64,000 nt of DNA from Amphibacillus jilinensis Y1 (GTDB taxonomy: Bacteria; Bacillota; Bacilli; Bacillales; Amphibacillaceae). Below, piece after piece: positions 1 through 9,527 of this stretch; within the stretch, counting starts at the first letter, position 1; each line of letters starts with the position of its first letter. Below the pieces are notes generated by a model, which worked only from the letters and a program-made list of their open reading frames with translations, was not told where the DNA came from and did no database searches. Where the stretch lies: assembly GCF_000306965.1 (NCBI RefSeq), contig NZ_JH976435.1, positions 1 to 64,000 on the forward strand, in the 5' to 3' direction. A program made the translations under genes and the position numbers.

Positions 1-542
1 TTTTACCTATTTATTTAAGTATTTGGATGCCACTAGGTGTGGAAAACTTAGATGCGATGGCAGCGGGACAAGAGTTGCCGAATATTGTTAATACAGCATT
101 TGCTCAATTGTTTATGTTACTCGGTGGATCTGGCGCGACTTTAGGTCTAGCGATAATTATGACCTTTATGGCAAAAAGTAAGCGATATCGAACATTGGGT
201 AAAATTTCATTACCTGGTACCATTTTCGGAATTAATGAACCACTGATCTTTGGTTTGCCAATTGTTTTAAACCCATATTTGGCAATTCCATTTGTAGTTG
301 CACCTTTAGTTGCTGTAATTATTCCTTACTTCTTAATGGCATCAGGGATGATTACGAAATTGGCAGGGGCACACTTACCACTAGGTACACCAGCGTTCTT
401 TAACGCTATTTTGCAAGGTGGTTTTGTTATCCTAATGGTGCAAATTTTGATGATTGTTGTCACAGCGTTAATATACTATCCGTTCTTCCGTGTTATTGAT
501 AAGCAAGCATATGCTGACGAACAAGAAGCTGCTAAACAATAA
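1..542 (+). CDS. PTS system cellobiose/lichenan-type EIIC component, C-terminal part (5' truncated by window)
   Basis: The reading frame is open from base 3, so the true start lies upstream and the first ATG in view (base 27) is internal. The visible ~180 residues are a multi-pass membrane protein with the signature GINEPLIFGLPIVLNP, typical of the EIIC permease domain of lactose/cellobiose-family phosphotransferase systems (CelB/LicC type). EIIC imports and phosphorylates beta-glucosides at the cell membrane together with EIIA and EIIB, which are not in view. The next gene downstream encodes a 6-phospho-beta-glucosidase, the expected partner. A strong terminator follows, so the two genes may be separate transcripts. 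The exact sugar cannot be told from the sequence. Confidence 0.9.
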   Translation, partial: LPIYLSIWMPLGVENLDAMAAGQELPNIVNTAFAQLFMLLGGSGATLGLAIIMTFMAKSKRYRTLGKISLPGTIFGINEPLIFGLPIVLNPYLAIPFVVAPLVAVIIPYFLMASGMITKLAGAHLPLGTPAFFNAILQGGFVILMVQILMIVVTALIYYPFFRVIDKQAYADEQEAAKQ

Positions 543-581
543 CTTTAACGCAATTATTAGCCAAAAGTAAATACAGTAAGC

Positions 582-626
582 AAAACCGAATGATATCGAT
601 TTATATAAATCATTCGGTTTTTGTTT
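582..626 (+). terminator. Rho-independent terminator after PTS EIIC
   Basis: A 13-base inverted repeat (aaaaccgaatgat at 582 and its complement at 609-621) surrounds a short loop and runs into a T-rich tract. It lies about 40 bases after the EIIC stop codon. Confidence 0.85.
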
Positions 627-737
627 AATTATACTGGTAGTGATATCGCTATTAAGTCTAAAGAAACAAGGATTATTCATTAGACGTTATCATTTTGCCA
701 TGGACATCTTTCAGGTTAGTACTTTAAAGTGATCAAG

Positions 738-751
738 TGTAACATGTTACA
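738..751. promoter_or_regulatory. Perfect 14-bp palindrome, probable repressor operator upstream of the 6-phospho-beta-glucosidase gene
   Basis: TGTAACATGTTACA is its own reverse complement and lies about 100 bases before the start of the GH1 gene, between the EIIC terminator and that gene. Palindromes of this size are typical of GntR- or LacI-family sugar repressors. No regulator gene is in view, so the assignment is inference. Confidence 0.5.
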
Positions 752-838
752 TTTAATTGTGACAACAATTTCACTTGTTATCCTTTTCATCAATAAATAA
801 GTTACCTATACTAAAAATAGACGAGATAAATTACTTAG

Positions 839-2272
<1,434 letters not shown>

Positions 2273-2280
2273 TAGACAGG

Positions 2281-2313
2281 AAAACATGCTAAGGCTAACT
2301 TAGCATGTTTTTT
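2281..2313 (+). terminator. Rho-independent terminator after bglA
   Basis: An inverted repeat aaacatgctaag / cttagcatgttt with a short loop and a run of T begins 9 bases after the bglA stop. The 270 bases after it hold only a weak promoter for the next gene (TATAAT at 2532). Confidence 0.85.
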
Positions 2314-2589
2314 GCGTGAGATAGAGGTGTATCAGAAGTGGTGGGAAATGCTGATAAGACCGATTATAAATGTCCTATCGGTTTTGTTAGGCGGACGAAT
2401 AGGATATATATATCGTATAAAATACCAGAATGGTTAAAACACATCAAGCTTTTCCCTAGTGCTAACATGCCACCAGGACTAATAATTGTTATGCCGTTCT
2501 GCTACTTTAGGACATTTTTTTCTCAATCCGTTATAATGAATGTGGTAATGAATGATTAAAAGATAACTCATGACGAAGGGAAATATTAA

Positions 2590-3237
2590 ATGAACAAATT
2601 GCAGGCTAAACTATTTATGATGTTAATCGGGAATCTCTTATTGGGCTTAGCGGTAGGGATATTTATTATAGCTGAGCTAGGTACAGATCCGTTTGCTACG
2701 ATGAATTTAGGGATTAGTTCAACACTTGGGCTTTCATTAGGTTTTTACCAGCTGCTATTTAATGCGCTACTGTTTATTGTTATTATTGTCTATGGTAGAC
2801 ATTTGATCGGATTAGGGACAATTGTCAATATGGTTGCTATCGGTTTTATTGCTGATTTTATCGTATACAGTTATAACCAATTAAATGTCGCTCAACCGTC
2901 TATGATCGTTAAGTTAATTTTACTTTTGTTAGGAATCATGATCGCAAGCTTTGGATTATCCCTCTATATAACTGCTCAATTAGGGGTAGCACCCTATGAT
3001 GCGCTGCCATTAATCATTATGAAAATGTTAAATGAAAGCATTTCTTTTACAAAAGCAAGATTAGCGGTTGATATATTAGCTGTGGTTATTGGTTTTCTAT
3101 TCGGTGCGGTCGTTGGCGTTGGCACATTATTGATTGCCGTAACTCTAGGTCCAATGGTGACCTTTCACAATAAACGCATTTCCGAGCCGTTTTTGCATAG
3201 ATATGATGTTTTGTTAGCTAAAAAGAAAACAATATAA
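2590..3237 (+). CDS. YczE/YyaS/YitT-family integral membrane protein
   Basis: This 215-residue protein has about five hydrophobic helices. Two internally similar segments (AELGTDPFATMNLGIS near residue 30 and TAQLGVAPYDALPLII near residue 128) suggest an internal duplication, as known for the YczE/YitT-like membrane proteins of Bacillus. The transported substrate of this family is not established; B. subtilis YczE is linked to surfactin production. A ribosome site (GAAGGG) precedes the ATG and a TATAAT box lies near 2532. It stands alone between the bglA terminator and a decayed gene. The family call is good; the function is unknown. Confidence 0.75.
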   Translation: MNKLQAKLFMMLIGNLLLGLAVGIFIIAELGTDPFATMNLGISSTLGLSLGFYQLLFNALLFIVIIVYGRHLIGLGTIVNMVAIGFIADFIVYSYNQLNVAQPSMIVKLILLLLGIMIASFGLSLYITAQLGVAPYDALPLIIMKMLNESISFTKARLAVDILAVVIGFLFGAVVGVGTLLIAVTLGPMVTFHNKRISEPFLHRYDVLLAKKKTI

Positions 3238-3245
3238 ACCTAGGA

Positions 3246-3445
3246 TGTGGCGGGGAATAAATGATGAAGAGCGTTTTAAAGAAGGCGGTGAGGGTCCGAC
3301 GAAAGAAGCACATGTTGATAGCTTTTGTATTGGCGCTTACACGATTACCAATCAAGAATTTTCAACTGAGACTGGATATCAAACGGGAGGCTGAAAAATA
3401 GGACTGGTCGCTTGTATTTGATCCACTTGTTAAAGATAATAAGGG
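3246..3445 (+). pseudogene. Decayed formylglycine-generating enzyme (FGE/SUMF-type) N-terminal fragment
   Basis: Translating from ATG 3246 gives MWRGINDEERFKEGGEGP, then HVDSFCIGAYTITNQEF and TETGYQT. This matches the classical start of the FGE-sulfatase domain (MGTNDxRFPEDGEGPxRxVxVDxFxIxxYEVTNxxFxxFxxATGYxT). The frame then hits TGA. A one-base shift continues as EAEK, a stop, then DWSLVFDPLVK, matching the family's AExxGWSFVFExLV segment. No further domain is recognisable. FGE converts a sulfatase cysteine to formylglycine; no sulfatase is in view. At least one frameshift, two stops and loss of the C-terminal two thirds mark it as a relic. The following 235 bases hold nothing I recognise. 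Confidence 0.7.
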
Positions 3446-3680
3446 TCCCCATCTGTTTGGAAGGTGGATTACAAATTGAAAAATTGCAATGACCGCATCC
3501 CTGATAGGTTTTCTCCCGCAGAAAATAGCCTATTAGGGAGCGGACTATCTGGATTGTAACAGTTCATTGTGGTGTTACACATCAATTAACTACTGAAGGT
3601 TAAGGATGTCAGGGGAGTAGTGAGAACGATCAAGGGATTAGCAATAAGTTATTAGGAATCAAGCAGTGGATGGACTTCAA

Positions 3681-3755
3681 TTATCACAGAAAATAAGTAA
3701 TAGATTGAAAGCAACACAAGTATTTATTGGTCACTGATTGAGGTTCGTTTTATCA
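3681..3755 (+). repeat. Two-hairpin dispersed repeat, internally deleted copy
   Basis: It begins TTATCACAGA and ends GGTCACTGATTGAGGTTCG TTTTATC, the two ends of the dispersed family, with the central hairpin missing. Between this and the next gene (3756-3921) a short open stretch with several stops may be another gene relic; I could not assign it. Confidence 0.6.
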
Positions 3756-3930
3756 CTGTTCTTCATAATAAGCGTGGAGATTTCTTTTTTGGAATCGCTA
3801 TCAAAACGGACGACTATGTTTGGCAATTATTAGTTTATAGTGTGTCAACAGTGAATTTTTGCTAAAGTTGAGCATGTTGCCAAAAAAATCCAGGCAGTTT
3901 TAATGTCGCTATTCTAGGGGGATGTTAAGT

Positions 3931-4644
3931 ATGTATGATAATGAATCAAGTGATACATTAAATAATGATGTTTTCGGAGTAACAGGATCTCTTCCTTTTA
4001 CGGGGAGGTGGTTAGTAGGATCAACTCCTGCAAAACAAATACCAAGTCATGGCACAGACATGTTTGGTGTAGGATATGCTATCGACTTTATCGCTGTTGA
4101 TGAACAGAATCGAACAAGCCCTGAGAAAAGTTGGCGAACATTTATTGGGACCGAATCGCCTGAAATCTTCTATGCATTTGGTAAACCTGTTGTCTCACCT
4201 GTTTCAGGGGAAGTAGTTCGTATTCATAATGGGGAACCAGATCATGAAGCGCGTCGCTCATTGCTTACATTAATACCTTATGCGATCAAGCAAAAGGAAA
4301 GATTTCGTAAAGGTCCTGCAGCAATTGCTGGCAACTATATAATTATTTCACCACATCATTTGGATGTATATATCGCAATCGTCCATTTACAGTTAGATTC
4401 GCTTTTAGTTAAAAAGGGAGATCATGTATCCGTCGGCGAACATATTGCAAATTGCGGAAATTCAGGTAACTCAACTCAACCTCATATTCAAGCGATGACA
4501 AGTTTAGACTTTTTTAATACAAAGGGAGTGCCTCTTTACTTTAATGCATTTAATCAATGGGGAAAAGGGGATAGCGATCCAACTATTGTAAAAAAAGCCT
4601 TTCCGGGGGCTGGTGCGGTTGTCAGTCCGAGGCTAAACGAATGA
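3931..4644 (+). CDS. M23-family (LytM-like) peptidase homologue with altered active-site motif
   Basis: The 237-residue protein has an M23 beta-fold from about residue 35: SHGTDMFGVGYAIDF (first His/Asp ligand region), a FGKPVVSPVSGEV strand, GNYIIISPHH, VHLQLDS and GNSGNSTQPH. M23 enzymes are zinc endopeptidases of peptidoglycan. Here the last motif reads PHIQ where active members have PHxHxQ, so the second metal-binding histidine of HxH appears missing and the protein may be inactive. No signal peptide is visible. ATG 3931 is preferred over 3922 because AGGGGG at 3916-3921 is nine bases upstream of it but abuts the other. Neighbours give no functional hint. Confidence 0.7.
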   Translation: MYDNESSDTLNNDVFGVTGSLPFTGRWLVGSTPAKQIPSHGTDMFGVGYAIDFIAVDEQNRTSPEKSWRTFIGTESPEIFYAFGKPVVSPVSGEVVRIHNGEPDHEARRSLLTLIPYAIKQKERFRKGPAAIAGNYIIISPHHLDVYIAIVHLQLDSLLVKKGDHVSVGEHIANCGNSGNSTQPHIQAMTSLDFFNTKGVPLYFNAFNQWGKGDSDPTIVKKAFPGAGAVVSPRLNE

Positions 4645-4715
4645 TGGATATAATATAATTATCATTTCCATTACGACAGAAAAGAGATATTTTGTTAAAG
4701 CAATATTTAATTTCA

Positions 4716-4862
4716 GACTATTGTCCGTAAAATATCCACCTCAAAATAGGAGAACAGAGGTAAATCTATTAAGGTGGATGATAACGGACGCGAATGTCCT
4801 GATTCACGCAGCGACCAATCAGTGGGCAAATAATAAATACAGCTACTGATGAAGATTGGTCT
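4716..4862 (+). repeat. Two-hairpin dispersed repeat, full copy
   Basis: The first hairpin stem here is ATCCACCT / AGGTGGAT rather than the common ACCCGCCT / AGGCGGGT, so both sides changed and still pair. The second hairpin begins CAATCAGTGGGC. It lies between the M23-like gene and a convergent hypothetical gene. Confidence 0.8.
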
Positions 4863-4977
4863 ATAATGAGAAAGCCGTTTTCCATGATAGTTATGTGAAG
4901 TAGTCAACCTATTTTAGTGTTGAGACATGTTTGTTCCAATGAAACTGTCATATGTTAGACGGTATGAGCATGGGGGC

Positions 4978-5355
4978 TTATCGTCCCCATCTTAGATAGA
5001 TGGTGAAATAACAACAGGATGCATTTTGATCACTTCTTAGGGTTATTGAAATGCCTGTAGGATTGTAATTTGTTGTTATATCACTGGTTGTACCGATCGA
5101 TTGGAATAGACGGTCAACCTCGTCAGATTGATCTGCTTGTGCTGCTGTTATTAATTGATGACTAAAAGTCTGATCAGATAACTTGTCTAAAATCATAATC
5201 GGTTCATTGGAAATTGCTCTCAAGGTTGATATTGACTGTAGAAACATACTTGTATCAACTTCTGGATAGACCCGATATGGATTTCGTATGAAATAAAAGG
5301 GATAATAATTAAACATAGACGGAGGATAAGAGAAAACAATAGGTCTGTAATACAT
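4978..5355 (-). CDS. Conserved small hypothetical protein of Bacillaceae type (125 aa)
   Basis: I recognise no catalytic motif. The protein starts with a tyrosine/proline-rich segment (MYYRPIVFSYPPSMFNYYPFY) and continues with a mixed alpha/beta region containing FSHQLITAAQ near residue 65. It ends with a beta-rich tail that includes two adjacent cysteines (ASCCYFTIYLRW). This arrangement resembles short uncharacterised proteins often found in spore-forming bacilli, but the similarity is from memory. The start is well supported: AGGAGG lies seven bases upstream on the minus strand. It is a single gene with dispersed repeats beyond both ends. Function unknown. Confidence 0.6.
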   Translation of the reverse strand: MYYRPIVFSYPPSMFNYYPFYFIRNPYRVYPEVDTSMFLQSISTLRAISNEPIMILDKLSDQTFSHQLITAAQADQSDEVDRLFQSIGTTSDITTNYNPTGISITLRSDQNASCCYFTIYLRWGR

Positions 5356-5356
5356 A

Positions 5357-5664
5357 ATGAACCTCCTGCTACCTGTATTTATTGTTTGCGAATACCAAAA
5401 AGCTTATGTTAATTCTAAATATACTATTAGTAAACGTAGAACTGGGGTTAAACATAAGGGTATAAATCAATGGTGTTGTAATAGCTACTGTACTAACTAT
5501 ACAGGTGAGAGAGTGTGCAAGCGTCTAGAGGTTTACTTAGCTTTGTGAGTATTCATTATAGAGTTTATGCGGATCGTGTTCTTGTTATTAATTATTTAAC
5601 TGTTAAAGTTCTGCAGTAGCTATATAATAAAATTCAGTGTTTGGCATCATTATAAAAACTGACT
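5357..5664. other. Intergenic stretch without recognised gene
   Basis: This 308-base stretch holds the ribosome site of the minus-strand gene at its left edge and otherwise only short open frames without ribosome sites. No terminator or operator was recognised. Confidence 0.5.
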
Positions 5665-5794
5665 TTATCACAGATAACCGTCCGGGAGTCGCCCGGCTGA
5701 TAAGAGAGAACAGCATTCAATCAATTAAGGTGGCGCTAATGGACGATCATGTTCTAATGCACACAACACTTCCTGATTGAAGGTTTGTTTTATC
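5665..5794 (+). repeat. Two-hairpin dispersed repeat, degenerate full copy
   Basis: It starts TTTATCACAGATAACCGTCC and ends CTGATTGAAGGTTTGTTTTATC. The outer CGTCC / GGACG pairing of the first hairpin remains, but the inner part is degenerate and the second hairpin is largely lost. Confidence 0.75.
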
Positions 5795-5873
5795 AAGTTT
5801 TATGTTTACAAAGTGTATTAAATCACGTAAGCTATTAATGCAAGCATTTACATTATTGTCATGGAGGTATGAA

Positions 5874-7412
5874 ATGGAATTAATGGTGGAGCAGTTTGCT
5901 AGTTTGAATTTATTGAATCAATTTTGGATTACTCTATTTTTAATTATTCCGATGGTGCTTATTGCACGAACAGTTGTTGCTGGTACGCGTTATTCACCTA
6001 TTTTAATTATTGTTATTTTTGGTTTGTCCATGGGTTATATTCTTGTGCATACGGGGGTTGCTGAACCAGGAATAGCAGCATTTCCTATGGTTAATATGGT
6101 AGCCTCAGCAACGATTATTGCGTTAATTGTATCGTTTTTTGTGGGTGGACAAGAACTAAGAAAAATTTTTTCAAATAAGCCCCTAAAAAATGAAGATATG
6201 GTGATCCCGTCATCGCAAGAAGCGGTATTAGGGACGACACGGACTCAAATTGTCATGATCATTCGTGCTTTCTTTTTGTTAATTGGAATAGAGGGTGCGA
6301 CGAGAACATTAATAGGCACGAGTACAAGTTCATTAAGTGATGTCTATCCCTTAATAGCATATATAGGTATTGTGGGATCGGTTATTTTTATTGATAATCG
6401 CGCAACGATTACCAATAAGTCCTTATATATTAGAAAAGGGATTTTAGAAATAATAGGTATTATATTTGTTTTATATGTGGCTTATTTAGTAGCTGAAACG
6501 ATTGAATCGGTGATTGCACTGCCACAAATTTTCTTTGCGATGATTGTCTCTGCTTTAGCAGGTGCCATTCTCTATCGTTGGTCATTTGGCCCAACGATTA
6601 AAGCGTTGTTGTTTGCTGGAATTCCTGTTGTTTTAGCAGGTAATTTTATGGTCGGGGGTTCAAGGATAGGTGAGGCTTTTACCATTGAAGGGATGGGTGC
6701 TGTCCTTTCTTACGGTTTCTTTGGTCAATTGTTCTTTATGTTCGGTGGTATTGCTGTTTTAATGTTTTTCGCTAAAACAAATCATGTTAGAAATTTAGCA
6801 CCAGGAATGGCTGGTGCACTGTCACATTCGGGACTAACAGGCGCTTGTACCGCAGGCGATTTAGGTACTCAAGCTGCGAGTCGAGCGCCAATTATGATTA
6901 ACATTCCATTTTTTGGTCATGTTTTTGTTTTTTCAGTATTAGCGATAAGTGCGGAAAATGGGGCGTTATGGATCTGGCCATCACTGTTAATTGTTGCAGT
7001 TGGGCTTGTTTTCACTATCTTGGCTTTAAGGCATTTACGAGTCGCTAATCATGATGACGCCAAAGAGATTAAAGCACTTATGCAATTTTCATTTGGCTGG
7101 CAACTCGTAGCTGTATTTGGTGGCTTACTTTTGTTAACATTAAGTACCATTGCTTTTAATTACACTGGTATGGCGCAAGCATCTGCGATCTCGCACTTTG
7201 GTTTATTTGCAGCTATTCAAGAAGGGATGTTTGGTGCTGAGTCGGCTAATCTAATTCCATTTATCTTTTCTATGCCATTTCTTGTTCACCCGGTTGTCTT
7301 TTTCATGTTTGGAAAGGCGATGAAAGATGGTGGGAAGATGCCGATTAAAACAGTGTATGTCATTAGTGCAATTGGTGTTATTGGGTTAATGATTTCATTA
7401 TTTGTTAATTGA
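5874..7412 (+). CDS. Polytopic membrane protein, unrecognised transporter-like (512 aa)
   Basis: The protein is almost entirely hydrophobic, with roughly a dozen membrane segments. A glycine-rich re-entrant-like motif (MAGALSHSGLTGACTAGD, about residues 317-334) sits in the middle. Such motifs are typical of secondary transporters, for example sodium-coupled carriers, but I cannot assign a family. A longer frame exists from 5802, but it begins inside the end of a dispersed repeat. ATG 5874, preceded by GGAGG at 5863-5867, is the better start. A terminator follows at 7450. The gene is monocistronic, so there is no context for a substrate. Confidence 0.75.
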   Translation: MELMVEQFASLNLLNQFWITLFLIIPMVLIARTVVAGTRYSPILIIVIFGLSMGYILVHTGVAEPGIAAFPMVNMVASATIIALIVSFFVGGQELRKIFSNKPLKNEDMVIPSSQEAVLGTTRTQIVMIIRAFFLLIGIEGATRTLIGTSTSSLSDVYPLIAYIGIVGSVIFIDNRATITNKSLYIRKGILEIIGIIFVLYVAYLVAETIESVIALPQIFFAMIVSALAGAILYRWSFGPTIKALLFAGIPVVLAGNFMVGGSRIGEAFTIEGMGAVLSYGFFGQLFFMFGGIAVLMFFAKTNHVRNLAPGMAGALSHSGLTGACTAGDLGTQAASRAPIMINIPFFGHVFVFSVLAISAENGALWIWPSLLIVAVGLVFTILALRHLRVANHDDAKEIKALMQFSFGWQLVAVFGGLLLLTLSTIAFNYTGMAQASAISHFGLFAAIQEGMFGAESANLIPFIFSMPFLVHPVVFFMFGKAMKDGGKMPIKTVYVISAIGVIGLMISLFVN

Positions 7413-7449
7413 TGTAGACTAAAAAAAATCTCATTTCACTTGCCAAAAA

Positions 7450-7492
7450 AGCTACCCACAAGCGTTAGACGAACGTTAACTTTTGGGTAGCT
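7450..7492 (+). terminator. Hairpin terminator after the membrane protein gene
   Basis: GCTACCCA (7451) pairs with TGGGTAGC (7484), with a smaller AACGTT-containing repeat inside. It lies between convergent genes and may serve both. Confidence 0.7.
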
Positions 7493-7534
7493 ACTATATT
7501 TTATTGAGATGAACCACAAGGGTTTTAACGTTTA

Positions 7535-7723
7535 TCAGTAAAAATAAAACGTTAGTGCATCCGAGCTTAATTCTGATAAACCGAAAATTAAGTAAACGAG
7601 TATAAGTGTGATCAATGTAATAACCAAATAGCTCTTTCCATATCCTTTTATAAACATAAAAAGACTGGTCATGGCTGTCAAGAAAAAGAAAATGGCAGCA
7701 GCGAGAATAGCTATAGATGACAT
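7535..7723 (-). CDS. Small two-helix membrane protein (62 aa)
   Basis: The 62 residues contain two hydrophobic helices (about 3-25 and 31-49) joined by a short basic loop (KGYGKS). No family is recognised. It is judged real because AAAGGAGT lies six bases before the ATG on the minus strand and because the frame has membrane-protein composition throughout. It converges on the large membrane protein gene. Confidence 0.6.
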   Translation of the reverse strand: MSSIAILAAAIFFFLTAMTSLFMFIKGYGKSYLVITLITLILVYLIFGLSELSSDALTFYFY

Positions 7724-7957
7724 AATGCTACTCCTTTCGGTAATGGAAACAGATTTAAATTTTTTATCTAGGTATTAATAACTAAAACCTACTACCTTTA
7801 TTATTATATAACGTTTGTCAAGTTAGGCTATTAATGAGCTAATCTCAACATACAGAGCGACTTTTGGTAGTTAAAGCTTTTTGATAGTATTAATAGATAA
7901 AACATTAATAATCATGCTATAATAGGTATAAGTATTGTGTGAAGGAGTGCCCAAAGC

Positions 7958-8155
7958 ATGTTCGAAAAGTATCATCGTTTTATGTACTTGGCTGTTTTTC
8001 AATTGTTGTTACTTATTTTTTTCTTTATATTTAGTATGATCGAGTACGGGTTTAATGTGATGACGGTATCAGTACTATTTATTTTATTTATAGGTGTGCT
8101 TTTAAATGTACTCCTTTATTTTTATTTCAAAAAAATCAATACACAAACCGAATAA
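7958..8155 (+). CDS. Small two-helix membrane protein (65 aa)
   Basis: Two hydrophobic segments (about residues 9-29 and 35-56) end in a basic tail (YFKKINTQTE). GAAGGAG lies ten bases before the ATG. It is 22 bases upstream of the EAL-domain gene and is probably co-transcribed with it, so a role in the same pathway is possible. No family was recognised. Confidence 0.6.
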   Translation: MFEKYHRFMYLAVFQLLLLIFFFIFSMIEYGFNVMTVSVLFILFIGVLLNVLLYFYFKKINTQTE

Positions 8156-8177
8156 AAGGTTTTTTGGGGGATTTTAA

Positions 8178-9389
8178 ATGGACTCAATAGAGCTAATGGA
8201 TAAATTGAATGATATTATACCTGCTTATCAACCTATTGTCAGTGCAGTTACCCATGAAATTGCAGGCTATGAATTGTTTGCTAGACGCGCTGAGGGGAAT
8301 CGATTAATGAGTTTAGATTCTTTTTTTGAAGATAAGGAAGTGCCTGCGGAATACAAATTAGAAGTGAATCAACATGTATTAACGCAAGCATTACCTCAAC
8401 TCTTTCATCAGCCTTCGCTTTTCTTAATGATTCATTGGACGGCTGAAGAATGGTTAATTGATGATGGAGAACCATTACTTGAGTGTTTAAATGCTTTTGG
8501 TGAAGCTGGTTTTCCATTGCAAAGGGTTATTGTGCAAATAAAAGAACACGATTTAGATATCTACTATGACCAGCTGTATCACCTTCTCCTTTATTACAAG
8601 AGCTGTGGTATTCAAATAGCGATTGACCAGTTGGGGGCTAGAACAGCTAATTTAGATCGGATCAGACAATTAGAGCCTAATGTGTTAAAAATGAATACAC
8701 GCATTATTGGTAGCTATGATTCAAAAGGCTATGATGACATTATCTATTCTTTTGAACAACTGGCTGATCGGATTGGAGCAGCACTGTTATTTGATAATAT
8801 TGAAGATGATTTCTTACACTATTATGCATGGAAGCATGGAGGACGTTATTATCAAGGTTTTTATTTGTCCGATATACATAGCGGAAATCTAAATAGTTCA
8901 ACGATTGATGTGGATATCTCACAAAAAACAGCTAGCTTTGTAAAACGTCAAAAACAGTTAGTTGAGACACGACTAAACTGGATAGTTGATTGGGAAAAAC
9001 AGTTAATGGAGCTTGTAGAGGACGGTTGGCAGTTAAATGAAGTTAATCCATTTCTAGAAAAAGTAGGAGAAGTCTTTCATAATGAAAGCTTTCGTATTTA
9101 TATTTGTGATAGTAATGGTGAGCAAATATCAGCAAATTACCATAAAAGAGCGAATCAGTGGCATTTTGAAAGTGATTATATAGGAGCAAACTGGGCTTTT
9201 CGTCCTTATTACTTAACAAACATGATGCATATGCGACTTTGGAATCGGGCGATGTTATCAGAGATCTATGCAGATATTGAAACGCGTGAACGGATTCGAA
9301 CATTAAGCTTCCCTTTATCAAAAGATTATTTTATATTTATCGATATAGCTTATCGTTTTATATATAAGAATGATTGTTTCTTAATTTAG
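8178..9389 (+). CDS. ykuI: YkuI-like protein: EAL domain plus C-terminal PAS-like (YkuI_C) domain
   Basis: The 403-residue protein has an EAL-type domain (about 1-245) followed by a PAS-like region (about 270-400, ending YFIFIDIAYRFIYKND), the architecture of B. subtilis YkuI. In the EAL motif the metal-binding glutamate is kept (GYELFAR, E32), but the usual DDFG loop reads IDQLGA. YkuI in B. subtilis binds cyclic di-GMP but has weak or no hydrolytic activity. By analogy this is more likely a cyclic di-GMP receptor or sensor than an active phosphodiesterase. The start has GGGGG in front. It probably forms a two-gene unit with the small membrane protein upstream. Confidence 0.85.
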   Translation: MDSIELMDKLNDIIPAYQPIVSAVTHEIAGYELFARRAEGNRLMSLDSFFEDKEVPAEYKLEVNQHVLTQALPQLFHQPSLFLMIHWTAEEWLIDDGEPLLECLNAFGEAGFPLQRVIVQIKEHDLDIYYDQLYHLLLYYKSCGIQIAIDQLGARTANLDRIRQLEPNVLKMNTRIIGSYDSKGYDDIIYSFEQLADRIGAALLFDNIEDDFLHYYAWKHGGRYYQGFYLSDIHSGNLNSSTIDVDISQKTASFVKRQKQLVETRLNWIVDWEKQLMELVEDGWQLNEVNPFLEKVGEVFHNESFRIYICDSNGEQISANYHKRANQWHFESDYIGANWAFRPYYLTNMMHMRLWNRAMLSEIYADIETRERIRTLSFPLSKDYFIFIDIAYRFIYKNDCFLI

Positions 9390-9479
9390 TGTTAGGACAA
9401 ATACAGTGTGAATCGATAGTAAGCGACATGTATTGAAATTTTGCGTAACGAGTATATGAGAACAAATAAATGAAAATGT

Positions 9480-9522
9480 GAAGCCAAATCATAACGACAT
9501 GCAGTGTTGTGATTTGGCTTCA
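9480..9522. terminator. Bidirectional terminator between ykuI-like gene and ydbT
   Basis: GAAGCCAAATCA pairs with TGATTTGGCTTC around a 19-base loop, placed between two convergent genes. Confidence 0.8.
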
Positions 9523-9527
9523 TCATA

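Noticed and set aside
2338-2559. 73-residue plus-strand open frame between bglA and the YczE-like gene
   Set aside because: No ribosome site, no protein-like composition, and it overlaps the promoter region of the next gene.
3756-3921. Short stretch reading GDFFFGIAIKTDDYVWQLLVYS
   Set aside because: It looks protein-like and may be a relic, but it is bounded by stops and I could not match it to any family.
4713-4907. 64-residue minus-strand open frame
   Set aside because: It lies wholly over a dispersed repeat copy.
5357-5548. 63-residue plus-strand open frame
   Set aside because: Its start lies in the ribosome site of the divergent minus-strand gene and it has no ribosome site of its own.
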